From: Streptomyces aidingensis
GTDB taxonomy: Bacteria; Actinomycetota; Actinomycetes; Streptomycetales; Streptomycetaceae
Direction: 5' to 3'
NCBI RefSeq assembly: GCF_900112355.1
Contig: NZ_FOLM01000001.1
Coordinates: forward strand, 479,276 to 543,275
DNA length: 64,000 nucleotides
Shown piece after piece: positions 61,847-64,000 of the stretch. Under the pieces are notes generated by a model. The model made no database searches. It had not been told where the DNA came from and was given only the letters and a program-made list of their open reading frames with translations. The stretch's first letter is position 1. Every line of letters starts with the position of its first letter. The position numbers were made by a program, and so were the translations under genes.

Positions 61847-63175
61847 GTGCGTGCAACGGCTGACCCGGTGCGGGTGCTGATGTACCGCCACCGCGAGCTG
61901 TGCGAACGGGCCGTGGACCCGCTGGAGATCGCCGCCGGGCTGGAGGCGTGCGGCCTCACCGACCGGAACGCCGCCCGGTTCCGGCACCGCGACGTCTTCT
62001 CGCTCGCCGAGGAGCTGTATGCCCGGGTGCCGCGCGGCGAACCGGCCGCCGGCGGCGCGGCGGCGGCCGGGCCGGGCCCGGCACCGGCCCCCCGGCGGGC
62101 CACGGGCCGGGCGCTGCTGCCGCTGCTCCCCGGACTGCTGTGCGCCGCCGCCTTCGCCGCCGCCGCCGGACCGGTGCCCGCGGCGGCGGCCGGGCCGGTC
62201 GCCCTGGCCGGTCCGCTGCTCGCCGCGGCCACCGCCGCCCCCGTGCTGCTGGAGCGGGCCGAGCGCCGCGCGGGCGCGGGAGCGGGCCTGCGCCTGGTCC
62301 TGCTGTGCGCGCTGCCGCTGCTCGGCTACGCCCTGGTCGGTGACGCCGTGCTCGGCGAACTCTCCCCGCTGCTCCCCCTCCCGCCCGCCGGTGACCAGCG
62401 CGCCGCCGCCGCGGCGACCGCCCTCACCCTGGCGCTGTCCGTGGCCCCGGCGGCCTGGACGCTGCGCTGGTTCCGGGCCAGGGCCCGGCTGTGCGTCGCC
62501 CGTGCCCGCTCCACCCGGGAGTTCGCCGCCGCGGTGCGCCCGCTGCTGGCCGGGGCCGTGCTCGGCTTCGGCGGGGCGCTGGCCGCGCTCCATGCGCTGG
62601 TGCGGGAGGTGCTGCCGCCGCCGGCCGGCGGCGGTCCGGTGCCGCCCACGGCGCTGCCCGCGCTGCTGGCCCTCGGGCTGCTGCTGTACGCGGCGCTGCT
62701 GCTGGTGGCGCACGGCCGGTGCCGGGCCGCCGCCTCGGCGCTGGGCGCGGTCTGCGCGGCGCTGCTGACGGTGCTGTGCACCGCCGCCGCGGCCTGGCTG
62801 CCGGCGCTGCGCTGGGCGGGCCGGCCGGTGGCCGCGCTGGCCGGTACGCACGGGCCGGGCGCGGTGACGGTGCTGGTCTGCGGCGCCGCGGCGGCCGGGC
62901 TGCTGGCGTACGCCGCCCGGGTGCTGACCGGGGCCTGTGCCCACCGCCCCGCCGGGCCCGCCCCGGACGGCGCGGACGGCGATGGCGGGGGCCCGGGCCG
63001 TGGCCGCCGCGGGCGTCGCCGGTCCCCCTGCCCCCCGCCCCGCCCCGGCCCCGTACCCGGCCCGGCGTCCGATACCGACTTCGGGTTCCTGGCCACCGAC
63101 TTCTCCGACGACCGAACGAGCCGCGCGCCCTCCCCCAGCGCGCGTTCCCACGCCATGAAGGAGTTCCACCCATGA
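61847..63175 (+). CDS. Polytopic membrane protein of the glycan cassette
   Basis: 442 residues; GTG 61847 with GGAGG 8 bp upstream is preferred to GTG 61838. A soluble N-terminal part (DPVRVLMYRHRELCERAVDP ... FSLAEELYARVPR, about 60 residues) precedes about 10 hydrophobic segments (Ala/Leu-rich), ending in a disordered Pro/Gly/Arg tail. Occupies the slot of a PelG-like transporter beside a PelF-like GT, but I see no PelG sequence signature. Function unknown; transport or assembly of the glycan is a hypothesis. Confidence 0.8.
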   Translation: MRATADPVRVLMYRHRELCERAVDPLEIAAGLEACGLTDRNAARFRHRDVFSLAEELYARVPRGEPAAGGAAAAGPGPAPAPRRATGRALLPLLPGLLCAAAFAAAAGPVPAAAAGPVALAGPLLAAATAAPVLLERAERRAGAGAGLRLVLLCALPLLGYALVGDAVLGELSPLLPLPPAGDQRAAAAATALTLALSVAPAAWTLRWFRARARLCVARARSTREFAAAVRPLLAGAVLGFGGALAALHALVREVLPPPAGGGPVPPTALPALLALGLLLYAALLLVAHGRCRAAASALGAVCAALLTVLCTAAAAWLPALRWAGRPVAALAGTHGPGAVTVLVCGAAAAGLLAYAARVLTGACAHRPAGPAPDGADGDGGGPGRGRRGRRRSPCPPPRPGPVPGPASDTDFGFLATDFSDDRTSRAPSPSARSHAMKEFHP

Positions 63176-64000
63176 GAGTGCTGCTGCTGGGCGCGAGCGG
63201 GTATATCGGCCGCTTCGTGGCCGACCGGCTGCTGGCCGATCCCGCCGTCCACCTCACCGCCCTCGGCCGGGCCGACGACTCCGACGTCCGCTTCGACCTG
63301 GCCACCGGAAGCCCCGGAGCACTGACCCGCTTCCTGGACGCCGTCCACCCCGGCGTGGTGGTCAACTGCGCGGGCGCCATCCGGGGCACCGCCGGCGAAC
63401 TGATCCGGCACAACACCGTGGCCACCGCCACGGTCTGCGAGTCCATGCGGCGCAGCCGGTGCAGTGCCCGGCTGGTGCACATCGGCTGCGCCGCCGAGTA
63501 CGGCCCCTCCCAGCCCGGCTCGTCCCTGACCGAGGACGCCACCCCGCGTCCCGGCGGGCCGTACGGCGTCAGCAAGCTGGCCGCCTCCGAGCTGGTGCTC
63601 GGCTCCGGCCTGGACGCCATCGTGCTGCGGGTCTTCTCCCCGGCCGGACCCGGCACCCCGGCCGGCTCGCCGCTGGGCCGGCTGGCCGACTCGCTGCGCC
63701 GCGCCATGCAGCACGGCGACACCGAGCTGAAGCTGACCGGGCTCGGTGTGCAGCGGGACTTCGTGGATGTCCGGGACGTCGCCCGGGCCGTGCACGCCGC
63801 GACCCTGTCCGGCGCGCAGGGCGTGGTCAACATCGGCAGCGGGCACGCGGTGCGGCTGCGCGAGGCGGCGGTGACGCTCTCCCGGCTGTCCGGCTTCACC
63901 GGCTCGCTCCACGAACTCGACGCCGCCGGACCGGTCCCCGCCGCCGTGCTGCCCGCCCAGCGGGCGGACGACGGCCGCGGCCCGGGCGGCCCCGCCGCGG
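63172..64000 (+). CDS. NAD-dependent epimerase/dehydratase (SDR), right end cut by window
   Basis: ATG 63172 overlaps the preceding stop (ATGA). Extended SDR: NAD motif LLLGASGYIGRFVADRLL, catalytic Tyr-Lys in YGVSKLAASE, preceded by the Ser/Thr-type IGCAAEYGPS, and VQRDFVDVRDVARAVHAA. Supplies or modifies an NDP-sugar, such as a C4-epimerase, for the neighbouring GT. About 276 codons are visible and no stop is reached. Confidence 0.9.
   Translation, partial: MRVLLLGASGYIGRFVADRLLADPAVHLTALGRADDSDVRFDLATGSPGALTRFLDAVHPGVVVNCAGAIRGTAGELIRHNTVATATVCESMRRSRCSARLVHIGCAAEYGPSQPGSSLTEDATPRPGGPYGVSKLAASELVLGSGLDAIVLRVFSPAGPGTPAGSPLGRLADSLRRAMQHGDTELKLTGLGVQRDFVDVRDVARAVHAATLSGAQGVVNIGSGHAVRLREAAVTLSRLSGFTGSLHELDAAGPVPAAVLPAQRADDGRGPGGPAA

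Overview
The window is very GC-rich (about 72-74%), with strong G/C third-position bias, frequent GTG/TTG starts and actinobacterial hallmark genes: mycothiol deacetylase mshB, DUF3117, DUF3107, DUF3152, a Sec-independent tatB next to an ECF sigma operon, and a GntR regulator with a UTRA domain. Together these point to a core region of a Streptomyces or close Streptomycetaceae chromosome. Nearly all genes are ordinary chromosomal genes; no transposase, CRISPR array, complete RNA gene or prophage was seen. The order mshB ... fdxA-dapC ... dapE-LOG-folP2 ... DUF3117-methyltransferase-sigE-rseA-htrA-tatB-mrp, and later ferritin-like/DEAD helicase/DUF3107/TetR, resembles two conserved blocks of mycobacterial genomes.

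Layout. 1-8.7 kb: signalling genes. These are a SpoIIE-type phosphatase cut by the left edge and carrying substitutions at two metal-binding Asp positions, a two-TM protein with a PstS-like binding domain, a secreted subtilase, a GntR regulator, a PAS-PAS-GAF-SpoIIE-HATPase multidomain regulator and a small SPOR-like protein. 9-13.2 kb (minus): a succinate dehydrogenase operon whose membrane subunit carries a CHSCRH motif. 13.4-18.4 kb: an unusual family-5 solute-binding lipoprotein with acidic repeats, then typA. 18.8-24.5 kb: a five-gene oligopeptide ABC transporter operon (SBP, two permeases, two ATPases) behind an AT-rich, gene-free 0.5 kb stretch.

24.8-38.4 kb: metabolism and envelope. 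mshB (mycothiol), a VanW/PG-binding-type membrane protein, 7Fe ferredoxin, dapC and dapE (lysine/meso-DAP synthesis), a LOG-family protein, a FolP2-type dihydropteroate-synthase homologue, a DivIVA-domain protein and an enoyl-CoA hydratase homologue. 38.4-46 kb: a stress/export block with the ECF sigma factor, its zinc anti-sigma factor, HtrA protease, TatB and the Mrp Fe-S carrier. 46-57.3 kb: lipoprotein, ferritin-like protein, DEAD-box helicase, PHP phosphoesterase, SUFU-domain protein, EamA transporter, DUF3107 and a TetR regulator.

57.3-64 kb: a leaderless alpha/beta-hydrolase gene, a DUF3152 protein with a metzincin-like HExxHxxGxxH motif, then a probable glycan operon (DUF3492/PelF-like glycosyltransferase, polytopic membrane protein, SDR epimerase) running off the right edge. 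The most interesting leads are the predicted pseudophosphatase plus PstS-like pair at the left end, the CHSCRH membrane subunit of SDH, the DUF3152 metzincin motif, the PelF-like three-gene cassette, a tRNA-His-like 3' fragment, and several hairpins or palindromes in leaders.
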